64,000 bases of DNA from assembly GCF_028858725.1 (NCBI RefSeq), contig NC_084773.1, positions 4,082,350 through 4,146,349 on the forward strand. Direction: 5' to 3'. The DNA comes from Colius striatus. Lineage: Eukaryota; Chordata; Aves; Coliiformes; Coliidae. The notes beneath the pieces are model-generated. The model had not been told where the DNA came from. It did no database searches and saw nothing but the letters and a program-made list of their open reading frames with translations. Shown here in pieces: positions 39,201 through 51,600 of this stretch. The first letter of the stretch is position 1. Every line of letters begins with the position of its first letter. The position numbers and the translations under genes are program-made.

Positions 39201-42200
39201 AGTAGAGCTGTGGAGAGCTCTGGTATCGTTGTGCAGTACCAAAGGGCCAAATGCAGGTGAAGAGGAGAGATTCCTGTCAGAGCCAGCTGACTCAGAGTAC
39301 TGAGACTGAGCATGTGTGACTCTTCACCCTCATCACTGTGCTTCTCACTCTGTCACAAGTTCCACACCTGCCAAAGTCCACCCCACATTGAGGGAAGGCC
39401 ATAAATAATCAAAGACTTACCACATCTGCTTGGGTTGTACCCCTGTGCTTTGCCATTGCCCACTCTCCTCTCTGCAGGCATAACCCAGAGCTTAGGACTC
39501 GGATTGAAAGGTGCACGGGGATGATGGCAAGTGCACCTCATGCATTTGTCAACAAATGCCTCCTGAAACAAACCCAGGCTTGTTCCAACCCTTTGAGCTG
39601 TGATCCTCAATGTTACACATCAGTGTAATTAGGCAGAGAAGGGGGACAAGGCACACATCAGAAAGAGATGGTGGGTGCTGCCTGTTGCCTCCCAGCAGCA
39701 GCCAGGCTGCCACAGACCATGGGGTTTAGCTCCCACACAGTGGGACTCTGGGATCCTGTGGAGCTCAGAACAACTGAGCAGTGACTCTGAGGCAGGCAGA
39801 GCCTGACAGCCTCCATCTGCCAGCTGGTATCACACAGACTTCGTGGTTGCAATCAGCAAAGTGGAAAGGGTTTGCTGGTGCAGCTGAACAGACTCCCTAC
39901 CTCACACACACAGGAAGGTTGTTGACTTATTGCCTGGTTGGGGCATAATGTCTGCAATGCACCTGACATCAGGACATCTCAGCTCTGGCTATTGCACCTT
40001 TAATCCCCACTTCATTTAAATTCAGTCAGATGTTTAAACTTGGCTGCTGCTGCTGCCACAACTGTATTTTTCTGCCTAGACTTGTCACAGACAATAAATA
40101 AACTTCAGCTGTATGCAAAGAGATAGAAAGGGGCTATTAGCAGCTTAAATCTGATTTATGCACTAATATGAGGGCCTAAGTAGGACTTATGTGACGCTTG
40201 ATCCCTGTGCTAGCCCTCTGCACAGGAGCAAGCTGTACTCAGAAAAGCAGATTTCAGGACAAAGGAAAGTCTCAACCTCACAGCTTTTCTGACAAATACT
40301 ATGAGTCCTATTTCTTCAGCTTTAGAAGCTCCTGCTTCCTTCCAAATGACAGAAGCTGAAGAAAGAGAATGAAACTAAGGTCCTGACCCTACCCCTCTTT
40401 TGTCTGGACAAAATTAGATGCAGCTGTGGGTTCATGATGAGCCTCCAGAGAACTGCAGAGGTGTTCTCAGAGGAAGGCACCACTGTGCTCCAGGCCCTCA
40501 CACCCATTTCTTTGTTGCAGGAAAACGATGCAGATCAAGACAGAGTCTACCCAAAGGCATTTTGTAGCACGTGTTCTGTCTCTGAGCGTGCTTTGCTATC
40601 ACATCACTGTATGCTGCTTTGTTAATGCTTCATTTTCATTGAGTGCATTTCCCTTGATTTACTCAGAATCACTTCCCTGCAGGATTGATATTAATGAAGT
40701 CAAAGCAAACGGGATTCAGGTCTCCTTGGTGCATTGGCTTGAAAGAACAGCAATGATAAGCCAAGGAAGCCTCATAGGAAATAGGTTTTTCCCACTAGCA
40801 AGTTATCAGAGCAGTTAATAGTAAGATTAGGAGACAACCAAAAGAAGTCAGAAGAGGTTTTTGTAAAGCAGTGTTTGTCATCTGGATATTGTCAGAGTGG
40901 ACTGATGTGGTCTCCTCAGCCCTTCAACGAGATAAGCAGACAATTCTCAGTCTTCTTTCTGTAAACAGAGAGCAAAGCTCCTCTCCCACCTTTAAACAGT
41001 CAGCACTCTTAACACAAAATTTAGTGTATTACACCTTCCCTACACTATTGACCTAACTTGGGTTTGTGGCTAGATTTTAACTTATACACAACAGCATCAA
41101 AAGACTCCAACCAACATCGCAGCCCATTCATGCTTGGTGCTGCTGAGGCACCTAAGGGCTGAGAGGCAGAGGCAACCCAGAGGGTCCACCTTGAAAAACA
41201 AAGAGACAAAAGGAGGAAGAGTAAGTAAAGAGCAGAAGAGCTGTCAGAAGTCACCAAACAATCTGGAAATGAGTAGAAGTGTCATGCTCCAGCCCATTCT
41301 CCAACCTGCTCCACCACAGCACACTGACCCCGCTCAGACTCTTCCTGCAGTTACCAGGAGGATTTGCTTCCAGAGACACCAACACCTAAAACAAAGCTAA
41401 CTCATAACCAAAAGCTTCCCTCTCCCAGAAATGTTTTGAATGCTTGGAATAACTGGAAAATCTACATACCAAAAAAGCTGTTCCTCCTAGCTTGTAATTA
41501 CAAAAGGAAGGGGTTTCCTGTACCCCAAAGGATGCTCTGCCTCAGCCAGCTCTGTGAAAGTCTACTTGGTGAAAGCTGGTGAAACTCACCTGCTTGCTTT
41601 GGAGTGGTTTTCTTTAAAGACACAACCACTTTGATAAGAAAAGACCCAAGAAGGTCTCTATGAAAGCTGTAATGAAAAAGGCTCTGCTCGTGCTTCCCAG
41701 CTTGACTCACACTGACAGGAGATCTGTGTGGTGATACAGTTCCATTTCAGTAGCGTGGCTTTGAGAAGAGATAAGAGGAGGCATTATTAACAGTGGTGAA
41801 GACAGATAGTAACATGAGGGAAACCAAACCTCTTGTCTAACAGTTTGCCACAAGGTTCTGAATATTTAGTGTTTATTTTAAATATGAATGCATCGCTCTG
41901 GCTGAAGTTTACCCCAAAGAAAAGAACTGCTTTAATCCCGTGATTTTAAATGCAGATGTCTACTTAGAGCCAGCCTTAAAAGTCATTAAAAATACAAATA
42001 AAAATCTCATGTACAAGCTCTACAGTGTAAAGCTTGTGTTTATGTGAAGAAAACCTCAGCAATGTTGCTCTGCTCATCTTTGTCCTACCATAACCCCTTT
42101 GCACCCTTCCACGCTTGCACATAGTGCAAAGGACTGGTGAAAATGGGGGTTCCTGCATTTATAAATGTAGCAGATGGTGTAGGGGGAACTGGTCTTTGCT

Positions 42201-43382
42201 TGATTAGAGGACAGAGAAAGATCTTCCTTCTGCAGTGGTGTTGAAATAGAAATTGATATAGACAGAGAGAAGGTGTTACCAAGTGGTGTGCAAGGTGGGG
42301 AAGAGGAATGGACCCCTGAACTCTGCTGTGCCACAGCTCCCTCCTGCTCCTGTTGCAGCACCAGCTCTGCTGAGAGGAAAGAGGGAGTAAATGCAGTGAA
42401 ATCTTAGCTGAGTTTCTAAAGCCAGAAGTTTGAGTTCAAAAAAGGAGCAATTCCTCCACAGTTCATTTTTCAGCACTGTCAAGGAAAGATGACATGAAAA
42501 AAGAAGCCAGCTTTTGTTGTGCCCCCACCAGGACATCTGCTCCGCTACTGGGGGTCTGGGATGGGACATGAGCTCACCCAGCCTGCTCTGCCATGGACAC
42601 TGGATGAGGCAGCACAAAAAGGTGTGAGGAACACCAAAAGCCCCTCCAGAGGTAGTTGAACAATAAGGTTCATCAGGTTGGTGCCACATGCACAGCCCAG
42701 GGGCAGCTGCTGGTGGAGAACTCACGGGACCTTCTGCACATCCACGCTGGGCCAGGGCAGGGACTGCTGACATGAGGCCATCCTGTACAACACAAGGGGT
42801 AGAGAGCTGACAAGATTTATTTCCCCTGTAGTTTTCTAGATCTTTTTTCCTGAAAAAAACTTGCCACTCTCATCCAAACCACCCTGGCCAGCAAACATCC
42901 ACTGTGAATGCTGACAAGGAGGCAACAAAATGCCCATTTCAGTGCTGCAGAGTCAGAATGAAGACCCAAAAGCCATAAACCCCACGTACTTACAGAAAGA
43001 CTCTGGAGACAAGTTCTTGCCAGTCTTTTCACAGTTTTAAGTCCAGAAGCATCTCTGTCAAACAATGCATTGTATTGTTTGTTTACTCATCAGCATTTTT
43101 TCTCTGCTGATCACATGCTCTCCCTTGAGCTTGTTCAGTAAAATAAACTGCTATTTCCCAGGGGAAAAAAGGGACTTTCATCCTCACTGAGCAGCTCACA
43201 AGCCCACTTGGCAGGCCATGTGCTAAGCAGGGCTGATCCAGACTCAGATCGTGTCCCTCCCAGCAGTACCAGAGGACAGCTGATAGCTGCCATCAGGTCC
43301 TATCCCACCATGGGATGATGGAACCTCGATCCCAAAAGACTGTCTGCCCACTCCTGGGAGTGCCCCCAGCTGCTCCCAGTGA

Positions 43383-43400
43383 GGGGAGGGGGCAGGGGGG
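43383..43400 (+). other. G-rich run, possible G-quadruplex
   Basis: GGGGAGGGGGCAGGGGGG carries three long G-runs, the last long enough to split into two. A further GGAGG follows. It lies far from either gene and has no CpG island. Confidence 0.5.
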
Positions 43401-44803
43401 TGTCTCTGGAGGCAGAGCTGTGAGGAGGGGCTGACAGGAGGGGGAACAGCTCCAGGCTCTCATTAATAGATTTGTGTTAGAATTTGTTATAAATTCAGTC
43501 CCTAAGGGCAGTGTAAATCTGTGGGATGTGCCACACTCAGCTCTTGCTTTATATGTGAAAGGAACTTGAAAGGCAAATAGTCCAAGGAGCTCAGCTTCAA
43601 CCTCAGACTGAATTTCCTACATCTCGCAGGTTATTACAGGCACGTAGGGAATTTGCAGGATTGTTTGGGCTGCTCTTAACACAACTGTGAGCTTTCCAGA
43701 CTTGCAGACAACCAGCTGAGCACATGGCACGCTCTACACTTCTCTTCTGGCCCTGAAAGACCATCTGGAAAAACATCTCCTAGCTTTTATGCTTTTCTTT
43801 TCCCCAGCTGGGAGGGGGGAAAGCCACCAGGACTTACCAAAAAGGACAGCAAGGTAGCTTTTTATCTTCAAAAATCCCAAGTGTTCCCAACTTATCCCAG
43901 CACAACAGAAGCTTGGAAATGAAGGAGAGCTGTTCTGAGGTTTTGAGGTTTTTTTAAGCCCCACTTCATTCTTCCACCTGGGTCTGACCAAGCAGGGAAG
44001 GTGGCAGGACCAGTGGGAGCACTCAGCGCACTGTGTGTGCTCCCCCAATGCCAGTCCCAGGGCTTACAAGGAAATATGGAGTTCAGTCCAAAGTTGTGTG
44101 AGGGATTGGAAAGGGCAGGGAGAAGTTTGGGCTGCTCATGGGTAAAACTGGCACTCTGACTGCTCTCAGATAGTCCAAAGTGTGTGTTTAACCCTGTGCA
44201 GGTCTGTAATGCTACTGACTGAGAAGGTGTATCCTTACAGAGGAGCATCCACTTGCTGGACTGGGGAGTTTAAAGGGTGCAATGAATAATATGCAAAAAT
44301 ACCCCATCAAAACCCAACTCTGTAAATCTAGGGAGGAAAAAAATAGGTCTAAAGAGAGGTCAGTGGGAATTTTATCACTGCACTTCTGAGCAGCCAGGAT
44401 ATAGCTTCCAACTGTGAAGACACAAGTAAGGGAAATACCTGCATTTCCCCCTATTTCTGAAAACAAAGCTGTTGTTTTAACCTGAATCAGAGGGTTCAGA
44501 ATGCCTGTTTCCTCTTCTATCCCAGGCTGTTACCACTGTGGCAGTTCTACACTCACCAAACACAGCTTACATTGGTGCCTTGTTTTACTAACAGCAGTCA
44601 GTTCTACTAGAAATGCTGTTAAACACACAGGTTGCAGCATTATCCAGAAGGAGACAGGTGACTTGTGATTAGCATAGCTTTTGTAGATCTTGCTCAGACT
44701 TTAGCTGTGAACTAATCCACCCAGACTGAAAAACTCCCTGCAACAACCTTGATGCACAAAGGGAAGCATGAGCAGAGAGGCAGAAGTGAGGAGTCCAAGG
44801 ACT

Positions 44804-44915
44804 CGCTGGGGATGAGACCAGCACCTACACTGTGTAAATGCAAAAGTGCTACAAGGGGAGACCAGCTGGGGATGAGACCAACACCTTCTCTGTGTAAATG
44901 CAAAAGTGCTACAAG
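44804..44915. repeat. 60-bp tandem duplication, two near-identical copies
   Basis: GCTGGGGATGAGACCA, then TGTGTAAATGCAAAAGTGCT and ACAAG, occurs at 44805-44855 and again exactly 60 bp later at 44865-44915. Only a handful of bases differ, mostly in the segment before TGTGTAAATG. This high similarity suggests a recent duplication or ongoing length variation. Confidence 0.9.
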
Positions 44916-45121
44916 ACTGGTGAGGCTGAACCACAGACCAAATGCACCCTCTGTTCATGAAAAGATGGTACTCACTTCTTGCAGTCCACTAAAAGGAAAG
45001 TCAACCTAAATTTCCTTCTAAATTAGTGCTCCATTATGTACAGAAAATGCTTGCAGAAAGAGAATGCTAAACAATGCTTTATGCTTTTTAATGACAGCTA
45101 TTATCCTGCCACTGCCAGCAC

Positions 45122-45140
45122 CTTTCTTTCTTTCTTTCTC
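45122..45140. repeat. (CTTT)n microsatellite
   Basis: Short pyrimidine tetranucleotide run. Confidence 0.85.
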
Positions 45141-45744
45141 TGCACAATTTATCTGAAGCCTGTGCAGAACTCTCTACCAAGCCTGCCATTAATGTGCTAA
45201 TGCTGGCAATTAAATCTAACATTGTTGACAGTTACTAGAAATCACCATTTAGATTATTGGCAATTCCTGTACTGAGATATCATTCCAGGTGAGCTCCTAG
45301 GACAGCAAACATTCCAGAATGCAGCCTGGTGCAAAATGAAGAAAATACCAGCACCAGAACAACTTTATGACTCATAAATGAGCAATAGGCTGGAAATCTT
45401 ACAGTTTCCATTTATTACTTACTTTTGTGCCAATTCTCCTCTTCCTAGAACTGTGGAATGAAGGTGAGCATTAAACCAACCCCCACCGAGGGAGCACAGC
45501 AGCTCTGGGACCTCCTGCAAGACACGGGACAGAGGTGGGCTCTGCCTGCAGTGTGCCTGGAACCCAGCAACAGCATCCCAGGTGCAGCAAATGCAGCTTT
45601 AATTAGTGATCAAACTGGAGACCATTTTAGGACACAAGCTGAGGTGGGTGGGTGTGCATAAACAGTGTCAGGTAAGGGTCCTTGATCAGGCAGGAGCCAT
45701 AGGAAATGCTCCAGAGGAACAGAAGGGGAGATGCACACCCATAT

Positions 45745-45856
45745 CCCTGCACACCTCATTGCTTCTCCCACCAGTCCTTAGCCCTGCACACCTCATCTCC
45801 TCTCTCATCAGCCCTTACCCCTGCACACCTCGTTGCCTCCCACCACCAGCCCTTAC
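45745..45856. repeat. 37-bp minisatellite, three copies plus a degenerate fourth
   Basis: Each unit starts CCCTGCACACCTC and ends with a CAGYCCTTA stretch: 45745-45781, 45782-45818 and 45819-45856. A degenerate continuation to about 45915 repeats GGCACACCTCATTGCCTCCC. The continuation contains a 7-bp hairpin (CCTCGTT/AACGAGG, 45858-45876). No reading frame through the array resembles a known protein. Confidence 0.85.
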
Positions 45857-45919
45857 CCCTCGTTGGGGTAACGAGGCACACCAGGCACACCTCATTGCCT
45901 CCCTCCCCATCCTCAGTGC

Positions 45920-48388
45920 AGCCAGTGCTTCTCATTTTCTCACCATTCATGGTGCCTTCAGCCCCATTGAGAGCCCTGATCTGCAGCCAACTACTTTCAG
46001 CTTCACTATGCAGAAATGGTAATATGCCTGTGGTTTATTTTTATAGACATCAGTGACTGAAACACAAAAATAAAAGAGATTGGGCTTAAACAGCCTGTCA
46101 CAGTTTGCACAGTGGGATGGCTGTGATTAATATCCAAACAACACGTTGTTGGTTCTCATTAGATCAAAGTAGGATAAATCCATACATTTGAACAAATAAA
46201 TCCATTGTCAAAACACAAATCCAAAAATCCACCAACAGCTCATTTTCAAGGATGACACTGCTGAATAATAAATGATTTATAGGCACCTGAATATCACAAT
46301 ACTGTCAGGGCATTCTAGTTAGCACCAGTTAGAAGCTGCCAGCTTTGCAAGCACATCTTGCTTTTGGCCACAGGTACTCAAGTCACAGGGCTGTGGAGCC
46401 CCTTCCTTCAGCCAGGTGCTGCCAAGAAGCTCAGCTGCCCAAGGTGAGCTCATGACCAAGATTACACAAATCTGCAAGCAATGATTTTGTGGGTGCAGAC
46501 ACAAAATATGTGGGAAGTGAATTGGCATTGAATTTAAGTGTCTGGAGACTTACAACATCAGGAAGATGCAAACAGTTGCAGGAGAGGAACTTACTGCCAC
46601 TCCCCATCCAGTGGGAGGTTACCATCTCCACAGCCTCTTCTGGGTAGAAGGGAAAAAAGCCCCAGAATACAAACCCCAACCCATTCTGCCCTCATTTCAG
46701 CCAGTGTCCACAAAGTGCAGTGGCTCAGCCAGAGCAGGGCTGGGCACAGGTTCCATCTGACCTGCTGGCTCTTGCATCACTGTGGCTGCAAGTTGGTTAA
46801 GAGTCCTCTGCTGGGAAGTAGAACTTTTAAGACATTGCACCATGCTCCACAAAAGCTCAGCTAACTATGGCCCATAAAATATTAACACCCTGCAGAGCTC
46901 AGCCACACATTCCTCTTTCCTACATGGTGCTGCCTGTCAAGAGTCAGAGCAAACAGAAGAATGTTCAGTAGCAGCATCAGCATAAAATGACACAGGTTAA
47001 AGGAGACAAAAGCTACTTTTCAGCAGGAAGAGTTCCCATTTCACAACACGGCAAAGTATAACATGAGTTGGCACAGGGCAGGGGGAAGCATCAGCTATTT
47101 GTTACCAAGGTGTTGCTTTGAGACCTCATCAGCAATGGCAGGGCATGTTTGAGGGACAGGGGCTTGTTTCTTACCAAAGACTCCAACCACTGGCACTTTG
47201 TCTGAATTGGTGCAAGGGGCTTTGCAAGACCTGTGAGGGTGTTCACTCCTCAGCAAGTGCAAGAGCAATACCTGAGCAACTCACAGACAGGGAGGGGGCA
47301 AAGGACAAGGAAGGAGGTTTGGGGAGTAAACTGTTTGTAGTGATGGGAGAAAGAACTAAGACAAAGCAGATGGAAAACAAACATGAAGAGAAGTGGGTGG
47401 CCCAAAAGGGATGGAAGTATTCTTCTGTCTCTGTGTGCTCCTGTTTATCCTGAAGATGTTTTTTGCATCTTTTTCACTCTTTTGTAGCTAGAACACTATT
47501 TTCTTCCTTAGTTTGCAGCCCAGCAAGAATGTGGCATGTTTTAGAGACCTTTGTCATCATCTTTGTTTCTTGATTTGTCTCACAGGAAATTTACATTTTG
47601 AAAATATTTGTTCAGATTGTGGTGACTTATTTTTTAAGGACCAGGTTTTGCCTATGAGAGCACCACAGTTTTGTTGGACCCTGCACAGAAAGGCTTTCCC
47701 TTCCCAGAGAGGGCTCCAGCTCTCAGCTCAGCAAGGCACCATCTTCCTCTTTCATCTTCTTTTTATATTTAGAGACTCCTAAAAGCTAGTCATCAGCACC
47801 AGATGTGGCCCTTATTTGAGCAACAACAGCAAAGGACATCAGAGGATGAACAAGAAGAGGGCAGAGGAGGGGAACGTGAAACAGTGGCTAAATCAGAGGC
47901 CACTTTTGAGGAACCTGATGGGCACCAGTTCCTGAAAGCTGGCCCCTGGGCACAGGAATCAAACACATCCTCAGACCAGCTGCAGTACACACCTGAGACA
48001 ATGGCACTCTGCTTAAGGACGTGATTAAATTGTGCTCCATCAGAAGACAGGCTGCATCCGCTGCAGAGTCAGACACATTGTAACGTGACTGTGTGTACCC
48101 ACCACACAGCAAATGCTACTTGGTAACCAAATGAGTGTTGTAAAATGGTATGCTTCTGAAGCCTTAGACCCAGCCCCAGCTCGGGGTAAGTATGTCCTGC
48201 TCCCACTTCCAGATGGTATTTTTCACTTCAACCAAACATGCAAGTAAGGCTACACAACATCATTCCTTTACAGTAAACTTCAAAGGGAGGAAAGGTGATC
48301 CACAGCCAGGAGCAAATGGATGAACTTGGAAACCACAAAAGCTATTAGGTGCATCCAAAGGACAGGACAAGAAAGGAGGTGGCAGGAA
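45920..48388. other. Intergenic; nothing recognised
   Basis: Unique-looking sequence with short chance frames (for example 46538-46864 and 47118-47453). No domain, RNA gene or transposable element was seen. Confidence 0.5.
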
Positions 48389-48622
48389 AATCATAGAATA
48401 CTACCTCAGCTCCATGTCTTTGCAACAGCTCCAGGGCTGGGCACTCCCCCAGCTCCCTGGGCAGCCTGGGACAGGGGCTGACAACCCTCTCAGGGAAACA
48501 GTTCTGCCTCAGCTCTAACCTAAACCTCCCCTGGCACAACTTGAGCCCACTTCCTCTTGCTCTGTCATTTATTACTGGAGAGAAAAGACTCCCTTTCAGA
48601 TAGTTGTAGAGAGCTTCCACAC
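48389..48622 (-). mobile_element. Older, divergent CR1 LINE 3' end
   Basis: The minus strand encodes a variant CR1 ORF2 terminus: EALYNYLKGSLFSPV, then RARGSGLKLCQGRFRLELRQ, then ERVVSPCPRLPRELGECPAL. This follows the same plan as the other copies (YKYLKGG... / RTRGDGxKLEHKxF / EPWHRLPR...) but is clearly different in sequence and has GS instead of GD after the arginines. The left end keeps TCATAGAATA, the complement of the CR1 terminal octamer. It therefore belongs to a different, probably older, subfamily. Confidence 0.85.
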
Positions 48623-48624
48623 TT

Positions 48625-51600
48625 CTGGCTGTCTGTTTATAAAGGCACCAAGTACCGTGATAGCTCTACACACAGCACAACTGCAAAATGCTGATAGCAA
48701 GATAGCAGAAGGAGAGCTGCCAGAGCTGAGTTGTCAAAGCAACCCTGCTCCTGTTTGTGCCCTGTGAATTGCAGCTACAGTCCTGCATGGGCAAGGATTC
48801 AGGAACTCCTCCACAGGCTGTGGGATTAGGGAATTAGGGAACTCCTACCAGGGCCCACCAGCTCCTCGCTTCTGGAGTCACACACAAGCACCCGACTGGA
48901 AGTGCATTGATTCAGCAGAAGCACTCACACTACTCCCCTCTCTCAAACCCCTGCCTGTAACATATTCAATAACATCCCAGAATTGCTCCATTTATTACCT
49001 TACAGCAGAAATCTTTGCCATTGCAACTCTTTGGATTGCAAAGTGGCAGTAAGCAAATAGGTTTCTTTTAACCATTTTAATGTGAAATTACCTTTTTAAG
49101 CAAAATCCCCTCTTCCTGTCTCCTGAAATTACTTGAAGAACATTAAACTGCAAAGCTAAAGACTTAAGAATCATCTTGCATCCATTGTCTGTAGGTGTTG
49201 AATTTGATCCCCTCCTCCACAAGTATTGTGATAGGGATGGGGTGAAGGATGAAGGTGCTCCAAGGAAGATGCAGATGTACAGACTGAGGATGTTATCCTC
49301 TACTGTCCCATTTTGTGCAATGGCTGCAAGATGATTACAGGTATGTCCTATCTCCCTTTCACTAGAAACCTCTCCATTAACAGAGACAATGCAGGCTGCT
49401 GCTGTCATTCAGAAGGCAGCCTGGGGAAGTCCCACCACTTCACCTGCTCACAGCACAGCACCATCCTCTCACCTTCACCTCTCTAAGAGCAGGAGGGATA
49501 TAAGTCCTCTTCCTGTTGATACACACCAGCACACGTGGACACAGCATCGTGTCCCACGCTCCTGACACACCCAGACAGACAGGCCTGTTCTGGCTGATTA
49601 AATCATTCCCATCTCACACTGTCACCTAACACGACTGCAGGGAGACTTTCTGCCATCCAGCTCCAAGGATTTGATGCTTCTTGACACTGGTTAACAGAGA
49701 AATTTGGAAATGATTACCAAAAGGGATGTCCTCACATGAATTCATGAGCACGTGTTCCATACCTTCTCCCTGCCCACTCAGGTTCTGCATCAGGTCCAGC
49801 TTGAGCTTCACATTTTTAAACTTATTCAATGTAAACATAATTAACTCAGTTCCCAAATCCCCTCCCTTATCTGTGGCTGCCTGTGGATGTATCTCATCAC
49901 TTCCAGGTGTGCCCAAAGACCCAGACTGCTATAACAATAACCACAGGCTACTCCAAAGCACTGAAAGTGCAAACTTCCCGAGATCCCTTTCCAGCTTCAG
50001 TAAAACCTGAAGTCAATCCTGGGCCTTTTCTCAAACCAAAAATGTGCTGCCCAATGTGAAGACTGAAATTAATAAATGCATGCACAAGGCCAATACACAC
50101 TGCTTCATTATTCTCACTCAATTCAGGAGTCAGCTGGTTCTTGCTGTCACCAGACATTGCCACCTTCAGCTTGGAATTTGAAAGCATCTTCTCCAACACT
50201 TACAAGTGAGACACAACACTGTGTTTTCCAGTTTAACCTCTTCCTGTGAGTTACAGACCACTATGGCACAAGACCTTGAGCACATAGCTAATTCTTGTAA
50301 CACCATGAAAGAGTCTTGGGAGACTCTTGCCCACTCTGCAGTGCTGAGATAATTCCTCTTCAGACCTAATAGCGCTAGCTACAGACCACAGGAAATCTCT
50401 CTGATCTCACCAGGCACTAAAACTCTCATGTCTGCAGAGCATCTGCCTGAAACATTGGGAAGTTACTCAACATTTGTTAGGAAAACAGCTCCACCTGACA
50501 AACAAATTTCAGGACTCAGAAATCAGAGCCTTCCAAGGCAGCATGTGCAGCCCAGACAGGGGAACATGGAGTCTCTTCAAACTGTCAGCATTTCCACTCG
50601 CTTCCTCTCGAGCTGAACACGACTCATTGATCGGTGCACGCTGTGCACACGCTGCTCTGAAACCAGCTCCTAAATGAGCTTTCTCTGGGGCAGGACACTG
50701 TAGGAGGGGCAGAAATATTGAGAAAGATGGCTTTGTTGAAATGCATTGCCAAAGCCGAATCAGCACTGCAGGCCAGATCCTAGGCTCAGTTAAACGCATC
50801 GGTGGAGCGAGTGGAGTTTCTTCCAGGTGAGGATTTGCTGTGTGACTTTTGAACCACTTTGACACCACATGTCTAAGTAACAGTCTTTGACGCTGTTGAT
50901 GCTAGCAGCAATGCTACATTTTGCTGCACTTGAGCAAGTCACCCACATAAGCTGCCTACAGCTCCCAAAAACTCGATTTCAGAGACTCCAAACAGAGTTC
51001 TTCCTCTAGCCTAATCTCCTGTGATCATAGATCACACAGTATCTGGGAGGTCAGCCAGCAACTCCTTTCTGAAGAGCCTGCTTTATCACTATTTCATTTT
51101 ACAGCAAAATGCAATCACTCATCCCCATCAAGCTTCCCTGGGCCCACAGAGTGCCCATCCAAGCAGCAACGCAGCCCAAAGCACAGACCCAGTGAGAAAC
51201 TTTGCCCTGTCTCAGACTGAAGAACAGAAAGAGAGAAATGGTAGGTATGTAAAAAGGGAAGGTGCTTGTTTACAGGATATGCACTCATTTATATTTAGCA
51301 GCTAAATGTTCCATGCTGCTGGTGAAAGACAAGGAGGGAAGTAAAGCGGCTGTCAGATAGGTTAACCACCAACTTCATTCTACAGTTTCAGTATCGCTGG
51401 GCACCTGTTTCTGGGAAACTATGCTGGGAGGCAAAATAGGCAAGAAAGCCCTGAATCGCTTGTTACATCATCCCAAAGAAACAGCTATTGCTACCTTCTG
51501 TATGAATAAGATCAACTAGAAGGTAATATTTACCTCTTGACACCTTGGAGCTCACTTTGTGCCCTGGTCAATGCCTGTTAAACTGCTGACTTGGCTATTT

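Larger units (their letters stand above)
29100..44800. other. Intergenic; no gene recognised
   Basis: This 15.7-kb stretch shows no exon, RNA gene or clear transposable element. The longest frame (29467-29931, 154 codons, plus strand) has no recognisable domain or splice context. Minor features are an AT-rich TATA/TGTA tract at 33120-33270 and a G-rich run at 43383-43400. Cis-regulatory elements for SUSD3 or FGD3 may be present but cannot be recognised without comparative data. Confidence 0.5.

Noticed and set aside
45756..45950. Minus-strand frame across the 37-bp minisatellite
   Set aside because: The frame is kept open by the repeat and has no homology or splice support.
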